Below, piece by piece: positions 1-7,444 of a DNA stretch of 17,586 bases (position 1 is the first letter of the stretch; each line of letters begins with the position of its first letter). The position numbers and the translations under genes were made by a program. The stretch lies in the NCBI GenBank assembly GCA_024699595.1, contig JAILPG010000210.1, positions 1 through 17,586 of the forward strand. The letters are read 5' to 3'. The stretch comes from Lachnospiraceae bacterium. GTDB taxonomy: Bacteria > Bacillota_A > Clostridia > Lachnospirales > Lachnospiraceae. The notes beneath the pieces were generated by a model, which did not search any database, was not told the DNA's origin, and saw nothing but the letters and a program-made list of their open reading frames with translations.

Positions 1-3
1 TTT

Positions 4-1713
4 TTAATCCCACCAGTAGCTTCCGTAGTAAGCCGTGACATTGTTGCCTTCGAGTGTCACCTCAAATATTCCCGAAAGAGCAGGTCCGTTTTCATAATAC
101 TCATCGGGATCATCGTTCATCAGCTCATAGCTTCTCTCAAACCAGTCATAAGGCGTATCGCCCTTTTTATAATTTCCGAAGTATTCTGTCTCGGCTGACT
201 TATCAAATTCCGTACTCTTATCTATCACGATATCCGTCACACAGGATCCCTCGTCCACCATATAAGGGATGCTCACTAAAACATCATGTACGACAAAGCG
301 GTCTCTCAGTACCTCAATGTCTTCTGCGCCATCCATGATATACCAGTATGTCTCACCGATATATGAACCCGCCTTCTTTACATATGCATCAGAAAAGCCC
401 GCTTTCTTTATCTCTTTAAGCGTGTCTTCCGCTTCTTTTTTATCCGTAAACAGGCCTCCGGTCACAACGTAGTAAGGCTCGGGATTAAGATCCGAAAAAT
501 CCGGTGTATATATGGTAGGGCAGAGATGGAAGCCTGCATCCTCAAGCTTCATCTCTGTTTTTTCGCACTGTTCCGGCTTCTTGAAGGATGCTATGAATAC
601 GCCATAGTATTCCTCGTCATCAGGAAGATTGCACTTCTTGGGTCCTCCCCATGCTCCAAAGGAATCCTCGTCAAACTCAACATCATCCATCGTGATAACG
701 GGAATATCCGTTACGTCGGCTTTTTCAAGAGTAAGCTCTCCTGAAAGAGCCTCCGATACATTGTCGTCAAACTCTATCTTAAGAGTCTTTCCGCTTATCT
801 CATATTCTGCCTCCGTATCAAAAGGCATGGTGCCGTAGCCGAGCCTGTTTCCCATGAAGGAGAATCCGCCTTTTGTGAATTCGCAGCCACCCATTTCATA
901 TAAGACCTCTGCGCCGGCTTCCTTCTGATAGATCGTCATATTGCTGCCATTAAACTCTATAAACAGAGGATATTCATCATCGGTCATCCAAAGTCCCTGC
1001 AGCTTTTTTTCTCCGGATTCGCTTTCAGGATTCAGATAGGGGAATATGTCCTCCACCCTGTCATCCTTTTCAAACAGCCTGCTCTCTCCGTCTGATCCGC
1101 AAAGGAAATCAAAGTCCTCAAAGTCCTCAAATAAGAGTCCTTCGTCTGTAAGCGTTACTGTCCCGGGCCAGCCTGAATTCCAGTATTTGTCTATATTGGA
1201 CATGTTTGAAAAAATGAGCTCGTTTATCTCTACACTGTCGCTTTCGGTGCTCGTAAGATCATCTGTATCAAAGGGTATCAGCTCCATTGCAAAATAGCTG
1301 TAGGATTCAATGTGATCCGGATCGTCCTCGTAGGCATTTCCACAGAATGCGTACAGATTGTCCCCAAAGGTGATAACGTTCATTACCAGGCATTCAGCGG
1401 GTTCATCACTATCGGGGTTTTCGCCGTATGACCAGTAGTATTTGCCGACCATCCTCTGAGCAAGGGATTCTGCATCTTCACTCTTTTTGTTATCCTTTTT
1501 GTCCTTTTTGTTCTTATTGTTTGAATCCTTTGCGGAAGCTTTCAACGATGCAACCGTAAGGCCGTTTTTACCTGTAAGTATGTTTGCGCCCGCAAGCTTA
1601 CCGGTGCCTGTAAGATCGCAGGATCCGGCGATCTTGCCAAGTCCTGTAGCGCCGATGATACCTGCCGCAAAGACAAGCGCTGCCAGCACAATTGTTAATC
1701 CTTTTCTTTTCAT
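4..1713 (-). CDS. Exported protein with SPOR-like domain, unknown function
   Basis: The product is about 569 residues, with a basic start and a hydrophobic segment (about residues 5-24) that acts as a signal peptide or membrane anchor. A Lys/Asn/Asp-rich linker follows near residues 60-80, then a large acidic region without a recognised fold. Residues about 395-465 look like a SPOR domain: two half-repeats with the pattern YYGVFIASF...AGF and YYVVTGGLF...EAEDTLKEIKKAGF. SPOR domains usually bind peptidoglycan glycan strands, so a role at the cell wall is inferred. The start at 1713 is chosen because a perfect AGGAGG lies 6 nt upstream. The frame stays open to an ATG at 1794, which would add 27 charged residues before the hydrophobic segment but has no comparable ribosome binding site. 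That upstream stretch is the last of three tandem repeats. The cysteine at about residue 32 sits in AGSC, a poor lipobox. The stop codon is at the window edge, so downstream context is unseen. Confidence 0.75.
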   Translation of the reverse strand: MKRKGLTIVLAALVFAAGIIGATGLGKIAGSCDLTGTGKLAGANILTGKNGLTVASLKASAKDSNNKNKKDKKDNKKSEDAESLAQRMVGKYYWSYGENPDSDEPAECLVMNVITFGDNLYAFCGNAYEDDPDHIESYSYFAMELIPFDTDDLTSTESDSVEINELIFSNMSNIDKYWNSGWPGTVTLTDEGLLFEDFEDFDFLCGSDGESRLFEKDDRVEDIFPYLNPESESGEKKLQGLWMTDDEYPLFIEFNGSNMTIYQKEAGAEVLYEMGGCEFTKGGFSFMGNRLGYGTMPFDTEAEYEISGKTLKIEFDDNVSEALSGELTLEKADVTDIPVITMDDVEFDEDSFGAWGGPKKCNLPDDEEYYGVFIASFKKPEQCEKTEMKLEDAGFHLCPTIYTPDFSDLNPEPYYVVTGGLFTDKKEAEDTLKEIKKAGFSDAYVKKAGSYIGETYWYIMDGAEDIEVLRDRFVVHDVLVSIPYMVDEGSCVTDIVIDKSTEFDKSAETEYFGNYKKGDTPYDWFERSYELMNDDPDEYYENGPALSGIFEVTLEGNNVTAYYGSYWWD

Positions 1714-1719
1714 TTTCAT

Positions 1720-1725
1720 CCTCCT
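1720..1725 (-). promoter_or_regulatory. Shine-Dalgarno AGGAGG that decides the start at 1713
   Basis: The minus strand reads AGGAGG, then ATGAAA, then ATG. Spacing is 6 nt to the ATG at 1713 and zero to the ATG at 1719. It supports initiation at 1713 rather than at the in-frame ATG at 1794. Confidence 0.75.
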
Positions 1726-1743
1726 GATTCTATATATATTTTT

Positions 1744-1966
1744 CTTTTTTGACTCTTTTATGCCTAAATCCGCGTTTTTTTCGCTTTTAGCCATCTTTCA
1801 GGCTCTTGTCATGATTGTTTTTTGGATCTTTTTATGCCTAAATCCGCGTTTCCCTCGCTTTTAGCCATTTTTCAGACTCTTGTCATGATTGTTTTTTGGA
1901 TCTTTTTATGCCTAAATCCGCGTTTTCCTCGCTCTTAGCCATTCTTCGGGCTTTTGTCATGATTGC
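1744..1966 (-). repeat. Three 74-bp tandem repeats, each with a short ORF, in a gene leader
   Basis: The landmark TATGCCTAAATCCGCG (plus strand) recurs at 1759, 1833 and 1907, exactly 74 bp apart. On the minus strand each copy holds ATGGCTAARAGCGA, starting at 1942, 1868 and 1794. The first two open frames (1942-1883 and 1868-1809) encode 19-residue peptides beginning MAKSE and ending SKKQS, then TGA. The third begins the same way but reads on in frame into the SPOR-like protein. Copies differ at several bases, mainly in codon 6 (Glu, Gly, Lys) and toward the gene-proximal end. Because 74 is not a multiple of 3, each extra copy shifts frame. The repeats fill most of the 1714-2098 gap, along with the 10-bp repeats at 1970-1989 and the hairpin at 2025-2055. 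No convincing promoter was seen there. Confidence 0.9.
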
Positions 1967-1969
1967 TTC

Positions 1970-1989
1970 TGCACATGCATGCACATGCA
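1970..1989. repeat. Two adjoining copies of TGCACATGCA
   Basis: TGCACATGCA occurs twice head to tail at 1970-1979 and 1980-1989, giving an internal TGCATGCA palindrome at the junction. It lies just upstream of the 74-bp repeats in the leader of the SPOR-like gene. It could be an operator; function is unknown. Confidence 0.6.
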
Positions 1990-2024
1990 AAAATGAGCCG
2001 TCTTTCCTTTAATTTTACTACAAA

Positions 2025-2055
2025 GGGGATAAAAAGACATCGTCTTTTTATCCCC
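2025..2055 (-). terminator. Hairpin terminator after the chemoreceptor gene
   Basis: A perfect 14-bp inverted repeat, GGGGATAAAAAGAC / GTCTTTTTATCCCC, surrounds a 3-nt loop. It begins 43 bp beyond the chemoreceptor stop codon. On the minus strand the 3' arm is T-rich and is followed by TTTGTAG, so the U-tract is short, but the stem is long and its position fits a terminator. It separates the chemoreceptor transcript from the SPOR-like gene, which must then have its own promoter. Confidence 0.7.
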
Positions 2056-2098
2056 CTTAAGGTTAATAACAGGCTGTGTATGATCCTGCTGCGCAGGT

Positions 2099-4108
2099 TT
2101 ACACGGTATACTGTGAAAGATCCGAATTGATCTCGTCGGAGTACTGGTTTAGGTTCTCCGAGATGCTCGTGATGTTTGCGGTCTCGGCGCGAAGCTTGCC
2201 GCTCTCGGACACGATCATGTTACTGAGATCGAGTACCTGGGTGATGTTTGCAGCCTGTTCCTGTGTGGTTGCGGCATTATTTGATGCAACATCGTTGATC
2301 TTCTCGATACCGTTTGCTATCTCGCTGATGCCGTCGGTAGCCTTGGCAACATCGCCGTAGATCTTGTCAAAGGATTCGTTTGCATCCGAAACGGCGCTCA
2401 TGCAGGCTGCCATATCGTTAACGCAGATCTCGGCCTTCTGGTTGATATCTGAGATATTCTTCGTAATACCGTCAACAAGCCTTCTGATGGTCTCCGTAGC
2501 TTCCGAGGACTGGCTTGCAAGAGTTCCAACCTCTGTAGCAACGACTGCGAATCCTTTACCCATCTCTCCTGCTCTTGCTGCCTCGATCGAAGCATTTAAG
2601 GACAGCAGGTTGGTCTGGCTTGATATCGCATTGATCGTATCGGTGATACCGGTGATCTCTGCGACTGTCTTGGCTGTATCTCTGATAAGAGAACTGAGCT
2701 CTCCTATTGTCTCATTAAGGGTTCCGACATTCTTTGTCATGCTCTCCATTCCCTCACGTCCGCTTGTAGCAGCCTCGAGGGTCTCGTCACAGAGGTTCTT
2801 GACATCCTCAGCGTTCTGTGCAAGCTGGCTTGAAGTGTTTGCAAGATCCGTAGCAGCAAGAGCGATATCCTCGATAGAGGCGTTCATGTCATTTAATGTC
2901 GAATTGAGCTTTTCGATCGAATCGCCCTGGTTGTTGTTTGCATCCGAAAGGATATGCGAGATATCAAAGCATTCGCCGGCACGGCTGGTCATTGCACCGG
3001 AAATATTAGAAAGACTGTTGAAGGTAGCACGCATCTTTCCAATATAATCATCAAGGCTTTCCGCAAGAGTCGTGATCTCGTTGTTGCCCTCCGGTGTGAT
3101 CTGTACCGTAAAGTCTCCCTTACTGATCTCGGTGATACGCTCCGTAATGTTCGTAACAGGATTGATCGCCTTGTTGAGCAGCATGTACATGATGATCGAA
3201 AGGATGATAAGCAGTACGATCGCACTTGCAAAGGTTATATACATAACCTTGAGTATGCTGTTTGAAAGCAGAGCCGAAGGAACCGAGCTTACTACTGCCC
3301 ATGAGGTGCCTTCGATATCGGTTGCCGTTACCATCTGTCCGCCGGCAGAGGTCTTTACGGTCTTTACTTTCTCGCCGCCTGCAGTGGCGCTTGTGTTAAG
3401 TGAATCGAACACCGAAGCAAATCCTTTTGCGACCGGATCGGTGGTATCTGACAGGTTCTGCCCGACACTGTCAGTTACATTGCTTATAAGGATGTCCTTG
3501 GATTCTTTGTTGATGATGTAGTATTTGGCATCGGATGAAAGTGATTTAAATTCTGTCACCTTTTCCGCAACCTTGTCAAAATTGATGTCGCTTGAGAGGA
3601 CCACATTGTCCTTGATCATTATGGAGCAGGCAAGGCAGGTCTTTCCTGTCGAAGCATCAACGTAGGGCTCTGAAGAGTAGATGGCTCCGCCCTGTGATAA
3701 TGCGCCCTGATACCACGGCCTGTCCGTAAATACAAAGTCTTCGGTCGGGGTCCAGCCTGAGCCGTCAAGAAACGTTCCGTCTTCTCCGTAAGCAAGGTAG
3801 ATATCCTGTGAGTCAGGATCCAGCTCGGTAAGCTTTAACAGCATTGCAAGAGCATCGTCATATGAGAGCTCCGGGGTATTTCTCATGATATCCGCGGTCT
3901 GTCCGACTCTCTGCTCGATACTGTTCCACCAGCTGCTGATCTCACTTGCATAGGTGGATGATTCCCTTGCAAGAACATTGTTCATGAGGGACTGGATGTT
4001 GTCCGATGCAAGCTTGATGCTTATCTGCGTGATGATGACAACTATGATCGCTACGCAGATAATGATCTTGCTTAGCAACGATTTCTTTAAGGATTTTCTT
4101 TTTTTCAT
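2099..4108 (-). CDS. Methyl-accepting chemotaxis protein (dCache_1-HAMP-MCP signal)
   Basis: This 669-residue transmembrane chemoreceptor senses a ligand outside the cell and would control CheA. It has a basic start, TM1 at about residues 12-32, a periplasmic-type dCache domain at about 40-285, TM2 at about 288-312, a HAMP domain to about 370, and a methyl-accepting coiled-coil hairpin. The conserved signalling tip is near residues 497-533 ([20 protein letters not shown] then [12 protein letters not shown]). In the Cache domain, R130, W132, Y133, Y149 and D174 resemble the R-x-W...Y...D pattern of amino-acid-binding dCache domains. The tyrosine expected five residues before the arginine appears to be F125, so amino-acid sensing is only suggested. 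There is no C-terminal CheR-docking pentapeptide. AGGAGG lies 10 nt before the ATG. It follows the AlkD-like gene by 76 bp on the same strand. No che genes are in the window, so it is probably an orphan receptor using a distant chemotaxis cluster. Confidence 0.95.
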   Translation of the reverse strand: MKKRKSLKKSLLSKIIICVAIIVVIITQISIKLASDNIQSLMNNVLARESSTYASEISSWWNSIEQRVGQTADIMRNTPELSYDDALAMLLKLTELDPDSQDIYLAYGEDGTFLDGSGWTPTEDFVFTDRPWYQGALSQGGAIYSSEPYVDASTGKTCLACSIMIKDNVVLSSDINFDKVAEKVTEFKSLSSDAKYYIINKESKDILISNVTDSVGQNLSDTTDPVAKGFASVFDSLNTSATAGGEKVKTVKTSAGGQMVTATDIEGTSWAVVSSVPSALLSNSILKVMYITFASAIVLLIILSIIMYMLLNKAINPVTNITERITEISKGDFTVQITPEGNNEITTLAESLDDYIGKMRATFNSLSNISGAMTSRAGECFDISHILSDANNNQGDSIEKLNSTLNDMNASIEDIALAATDLANTSSQLAQNAEDVKNLCDETLEAATSGREGMESMTKNVGTLNETIGELSSLIRDTAKTVAEITGITDTINAISSQTNLLSLNASIEAARAGEMGKGFAVVATEVGTLASQSSEATETIRRLVDGITKNISDINQKAEICVNDMAACMSAVSDANESFDKIYGDVAKATDGISEIANGIEKINDVASNNAATTQEQAANITQVLDLSNMIVSESGKLRAETANITSISENLNQYSDEINSDLSQYTV

Positions 4109-4184
4109 TTCCTTAATGCCTCCTGTTTATATAATCTATTCTTCAGTCACTTCAGATCTTTTCCGTCTCTTCTTTATCCGGTCT

Positions 4185-4856
4185 TCACTTAAGACTCTTT
4201 AAGTATTCTTTGTGCTCTTCGCTTACCCTGAAGCTCTCCACAGCCTTCTGAATAGCCTTTCTGTGAACCCACTCGTCAAGCCTTTTTTCCTCTATATACT
4301 TAACACTCTCATTATATCGCTTTGCAAGCGCGGTTGCAAAGTACCATGCGACCATCATTTTAAGATAATAGTCATCACCTTTTTTCGAGGCCGCAAGCTC
4401 GAGATATTCTTCCTTAAAATCCTCTCCCAGATACTCGTTCATTAACATCCGAAGGCCGAAGCGTGCGGTATACACGTGATCCGAGGCGATCCACTTTTTT
4501 ACATGGGGAAGGAGCTTTTCGTGATTCTTCTTAAACACCGCAGGGCTTGACTGATCCGACACCGGCCAGCAGTCAACATACGGAAGAAACGCATCCACCG
4601 CCCTGACACATTCGTCAAAATCCCGTATCATCGCTATCATAAAGAAATGAACGAGATTTTCCTCATAATACCTGTGGGGAAGAGAGCTTAAAAAAGCATC
4701 CCTGCCGTCATCCTTAAACATCTCCTTTGCGATCTGGCGCATCTTTGGAGTCCTGACGCCCAGGATGTTCTCTGCGGGAATATTTGGCACAAGCTTTGCC
4801 TGAAAGTCCCTGTATTCATCATCTTTTTCCATAAGGAGTCTGTCATATACAGTCAT
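4185..4856 (-). CDS. DNA alkylation repair protein, AlkD-like
   Basis: The product is about 223 residues and matches the AlkD/COG4912 family of HEAT-like-repeat DNA glycosylases, which remove N3- and N7-alkylated bases. Family features seen are an N-terminal NILGVRTPKMRQIAKE stretch, the helical body, and YVDCWPVSD, where W97 and D101 have the W-x3-D spacing of the catalytic Trp/Asp pair known from AlkD. A later YTARFGLRMLMNEYL segment also fits the family. The ATG at 4856 is chosen because GGCGGAG lies upstream at suitable spacing; the TTG at 4874 would add only six residues and overlap that site. It is divergent from the 5112 gene and precedes the chemoreceptor on the same strand, but the two need not be functionally linked. 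This is a cytoplasmic enzyme with no oddities in the reading frame. Confidence 0.88.
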   Translation of the reverse strand: MTVYDRLLMEKDDEYRDFQAKLVPNIPAENILGVRTPKMRQIAKEMFKDDGRDAFLSSLPHRYYEENLVHFFMIAMIRDFDECVRAVDAFLPYVDCWPVSDQSSPAVFKKNHEKLLPHVKKWIASDHVYTARFGLRMLMNEYLGEDFKEEYLELAASKKGDDYYLKMMVAWYFATALAKRYNESVKYIEEKRLDEWVHRKAIQKAVESFRVSEEHKEYLKSLK

Positions 4857-4911
4857 ATCGCTTCTCCGCCGCAATCGTATACATCTGTCATCTGTCGAAA
4901 ATGGCAGTATT

Positions 4912-4941
4912 TGCTTTGTTTACGGTAAAACAAACAAAGCA
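4912..4941. promoter_or_regulatory. Inverted repeat around a TTACGGTAA site (candidate operator 1)
   Basis: Perfect 10-bp arms TGCTTTGTTT (4912-4921) and AAACAAAGCA (4932-4941) flank a 10-nt centre. Overlapping its left half is TTACGGTAA (4920-4928), a near-palindrome with a one-base centre. It lies between the divergent alkD-like and 5112 genes. A similar near-palindrome occurs 50 bp downstream. Confidence 0.5.
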
Positions 4942-4969
4942 GAATGTCAATGTCCCGGCTGTAAGAAAG

Positions 4970-4978
4970 TTACCGTAA
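4970..4978. promoter_or_regulatory. TTACCGTAA near-palindrome (candidate operator 2)
   Basis: TTACCGTAA is the reverse complement of TTACGGTAA at 4920-4928. The centres, 4974 and 4924, are 50 bp apart, close to five helical turns. It ends 8 bp before the proposed -35 box at 4987, a position typical of an activator site, though no regulator is identified. Confidence 0.45.
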
Positions 4979-4986
4979 ACAGTATC

Positions 4987-5015
4987 TAAACAAGCCCTTT
5001 TCATGATATTATAAT
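4987..5015 (+). promoter_or_regulatory. Sigma-70-type promoter for the 5112-7344 operon
   Basis: A perfect -10 box TATAAT (5010-5015) lies 17 bp after TAAACA (4987-4992), which matches four of six -35 bases. The predicted transcript would start near 5022 with a leader of about 90 nt. Confidence 0.6.
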
Positions 5016-5111
5016 GATACCGGTACAAAATGATGCAGACGGCTGTAAGCTGTAAAAAAGCTGCAGATAAAGCATGGCCGGTGCTGTCAGAAGAGATACG
5101 ACCAAAACGGC

Positions 5112-5636
5112 ATGAACACTAAATCAGACATAAAGACAAGAAAATACAGAAATAACATAGAAGTAAGCGGCAGGGCGACCATGATCCTGGGGGCATGGTT
5201 TGTTGCCAAGTTCATTCTTTCCATCCTGCTTGGCGCCGAGTCGCTTACCAAGCTGTTTGGATTTACGGGGCTCGAACCCGTGCTTTACTGGAACCTGTGC
5301 ATAGCGCTGCTTGTTGTGTTGATCACGCTCATCTTTCTTTTGTATATCTATATAGGCAGGAGCGCCGTAAAATATGCCAGAGGGCAGAAAAAAAACAGAT
5401 TTTTCCTGATCATTACGGCAATATTTGCCATAATGAATATATGGGGCATTCCGTGGTACTTTACAATGGATTATTATAAGGAGCTGAGCCTTTCTACAAG
5501 GGTTGCATCCGCATTTGTGGATATTTCTTCGGTCTTTATCTCGTTTGACATGATCTTTTCGGCATACGCCCTTTCAAAGCTTAAGGGCAGAGATGAGTAC
5601 GAAGCAGAGAGCTGCTATCCATACAGAAAGACGTAA
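5112..5636 (+). CDS. Four-helix integral membrane protein, unknown function
   Basis: The 174-residue product has four likely membrane helices, at about residues 22-42, 55-80, 95-114 and 132-155. It has a basic N-terminus and a highly charged C-terminal tail. No family was recognised with confidence. The N-terminal pattern (charged residues, then SGRATMILGAWFVAKF) resembles small uncharacterised Firmicutes membrane proteins. The ribosome binding site is weak. An ATG at 5181 with AGGG upstream is an alternative start, but the N-terminus of the longer version looks genuinely protein-like. It is first of three tightly packed genes: the next start is 6 bp after its stop. The shared promoter is proposed at 4987-5015. 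Confidence 0.7.
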   Translation: MNTKSDIKTRKYRNNIEVSGRATMILGAWFVAKFILSILLGAESLTKLFGFTGLEPVLYWNLCIALLVVLITLIFLLYIYIGRSAVKYARGQKKNRFFLIITAIFAIMNIWGIPWYFTMDYYKELSLSTRVASAFVDISSVFISFDMIFSAYALSKLKGRDEYEAESCYPYRKT

Positions 5637-5642
5637 ACATAC

Positions 5643-6806
5643 ATGCAGGAAGATTTTCATTATTATGCCACATACTGTGCCGCGTATTTAGCGGGCTTTT
5701 CACATGAGGAGAGCATGGACATCTGTTTCAGTGCCCAGTTTGTAGATCTGTGCTCAAAGACCTTTCTCCAGAAGATAAAGGCACCGCTTAAGGCCGCAAC
5801 GACCCAGCTTAAGCTTGAGATGATGGATGCGCGGACCGACATCATCGGGCTTCAGGATATCACAAGGATCTGGGCTTCGTTTCATTTTTTGCCCGCAGAT
5901 CTCTACGTGGATGAGGCAGACATGTTTTCCGCATTTTTCCCGCAGGAGAAGGGGCTTTACAGGAAAAAGAAGAGACACCCGAAAAAGTACATGAACAAAT
6001 TCAGGCTCATATGCGGGCCAAACGGCGATCTTATCGTAAAAACCGTCGAAAACGCAAAGGGAAAGAGCCTTCAGCATATAGGGATAGCTATGCATGTGAT
6101 GGCGGATACCTGGGCACACAGGTACTTTGCGGGGACGCCTTCCTATGTGATAAACAACGTAAGCCGTGAGTTTTATGAGTACGTTGAAACGGATGAAGGT
6201 GCAAAGGAAAGGCTCATTAAGTTTAAGCACAGCCCCTCAGCCCCCGATGATGTGGAAAACGGCATATATTCAAACAGTCTCGGACAGGGGAGCGAAAATA
6301 CGATCATGAACCTCGGTCACGGGCGCGCGGGGCATTTTCCGGATTATTCGTTTGCAAGATACAGATATATGCCGGCCTGGGGCGAATACCGCGAGATCAT
6401 CAAGGACAATCCCGGTGACTATGTCAAAGCTTTTACCCAGATGGTGTATGCGCTCAGATATCTAAGCGGAAGCTCTGAGTCCTTTGAAAAGGACAGATAT
6501 GACGATTCCGTTATGGAAAGATACGGTGATCGCATAAACGGGATCATTAGGAAGCGGCAGCTTATAGCAAGTGATGACTGGAAGGCCTTCGGACAGGAGC
6601 TTTCGGGAAAAAACATTGATGATTTTGACCTCTCAAGATATGAGGAAGAATACATCCTCGCAGGGAAAAATGAGAAGGATGACACCTTCTTTGGCAGGTT
6701 CATAACCGCCGCGATATCCCAAAAGGGCATGATAACTGACGAGATCTGCAGATCGGGCAACAGACTCGCCGGCTTTTCCAGAGAAACGGGAATACCTGAA
6801 AGGTGA
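5643..6806 (+). CDS. Putative metal-dependent hydrolase-like protein (DUF6765-like)
   Basis: The 387-residue soluble protein has no signal peptide or membrane helix. The N-terminus (DFHYYATYCAAYLAGFSHEE, then SAQFVD) and the central MHVMADTWAHRYFAG segment resemble DUF6765 proteins, which I associate with the zinc-dependent phospholipase C / S1-P1 nuclease fold. The central segment gives H151-x3-D155-x3-H159, a likely metal-binding motif, and H6 could be a further ligand. The substrate is unknown: a phospholipid or a phosphodiester would suit the fold, but this is an inference from motifs without a profile search. The gene starts 6 bp after the membrane-protein stop with only a weak Shine-Dalgarno, suggesting translational coupling. 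Its stop codon lies inside the ribosome binding site of the next gene, which points to co-expression. Confidence 0.65.
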   Translation: MQEDFHYYATYCAAYLAGFSHEESMDICFSAQFVDLCSKTFLQKIKAPLKAATTQLKLEMMDARTDIIGLQDITRIWASFHFLPADLYVDEADMFSAFFPQEKGLYRKKKRHPKKYMNKFRLICGPNGDLIVKTVENAKGKSLQHIGIAMHVMADTWAHRYFAGTPSYVINNVSREFYEYVETDEGAKERLIKFKHSPSAPDDVENGIYSNSLGQGSENTIMNLGHGRAGHFPDYSFARYRYMPAWGEYREIIKDNPGDYVKAFTQMVYALRYLSGSSESFEKDRYDDSVMERYGDRINGIIRKRQLIASDDWKAFGQELSGKNIDDFDLSRYEEEYILAGKNEKDDTFFGRFITAAISQKGMITDEICRSGNRLAGFSRETGIPER

Positions 6807-6810
6807 TGAA

Positions 6811-7344
6811 ATGACGAGATTACAGAGAATATTCAGTTTTGCCGCGGGACTTTCAATGATAGCTGCCGCTGTAATATTGCTTATGTTCCCAAACGAATCA
6901 TATATATTCATCCTGCTGTTTTTGGCAGTTTCACTGCTTGCATCGGGAGTAGGCTTTTTGTATTATTATTTTTCCATGACCCGTTTTATGGTCGATGGAA
7001 AAATGACGCTCTACAAGGGAATTATCCTAACCGATCTTGCGATCCTTACTCTCTCGCTTGCAGATGTGCCGAAGATATACGTACTGCTCTATCTTGCCTT
7101 CATACATGCTTTGTCGGGCTTTGTGGAGATACTGCGTGCCAACGAGACGAGGCAGAGCGGATCAAAGAGCTACAGGCTGAAACTGCTGCACGGCATCGTC
7201 AATGTACTGATAGCCGTATGCTGTATCGTATTTGTTGAAAAAACTTATACCGCTGTAATTATCTACTGCCTGGGACTTATTTATTCCGGATCCGTCCGCA
7301 TGATAACCGCTGTCCGCAGGCAGGCCTACGTGTATATACGTTAG
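6811..7344 (+). CDS. HdeD/DUF308-like membrane protein
   Basis: The 177-residue product is almost entirely hydrophobic, with about six membrane helices in pairs (about residues 7-25, 28-50, 67-83, 86-106, 122-141 and 144-165). The layout and the first helix pair, with its LLMFPNESYIFILLFLAVSLLASG sequence running between the two helices, fit the HdeD/DUF308 family. That family is named for an acid-resistance membrane protein of enteric bacteria, but its biochemical role in Firmicutes is not established. The ribosome binding site AAAGGTGA (6799-6806) contains the TGA stop of the preceding gene, so translation of the two is probably coupled. It is the last gene of the trio. A hairpin-rich gap follows before the sensor kinase. 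Confidence 0.65.
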   Translation: MTRLQRIFSFAAGLSMIAAAVILLMFPNESYIFILLFLAVSLLASGVGFLYYYFSMTRFMVDGKMTLYKGIILTDLAILTLSLADVPKIYVLLYLAFIHALSGFVEILRANETRQSGSKSYRLKLLHGIVNVLIAVCCIVFVEKTYTAVIIYCLGLIYSGSVRMITAVRRQAYVYIR

Positions 7345-7347
7345 AAG

Positions 7348-7410
7348 TATTGCAGACATAAGTTCATACATGCAGAAAACTCTGCAGGCAGCAATATGAC
7401 CGCCTTGGTC
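7348..7410 (+). other. Hairpin cluster between the HdeD-like gene and the kinase
   Basis: In the 100-bp gap an outer pair TATTGC / GCAATA (7348-7353, 7391-7396) encloses a hairpin TGCAGA-aaac-TCTGCA (7371-7386). A small GACC...GGTC hairpin (7398-7410) and the palindrome AACCGGTT (7411-7418) follow. There is no T-tract, so it is not a standard terminator. It may be a weak terminator or a structured leader of the kinase mRNA. No known riboswitch consensus was recognised. Confidence 0.35.
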
Positions 7411-7444
7411 AACCGGTTTTCCCCGCTACTATGGAGGATACATC

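Noticed and set aside
1748..1966. CRISPR array
   Set aside because: The 74-bp units are contiguous and similar over their full length, without unique spacers and without cas genes.
2364..3047. Long plus-strand ORF of 227 codons across the chemoreceptor
   Set aside because: It is antisense to the well-conserved signalling domain of the chemoreceptor; the Ser/Ala/Ile-rich peptide is typical of a shadow frame.
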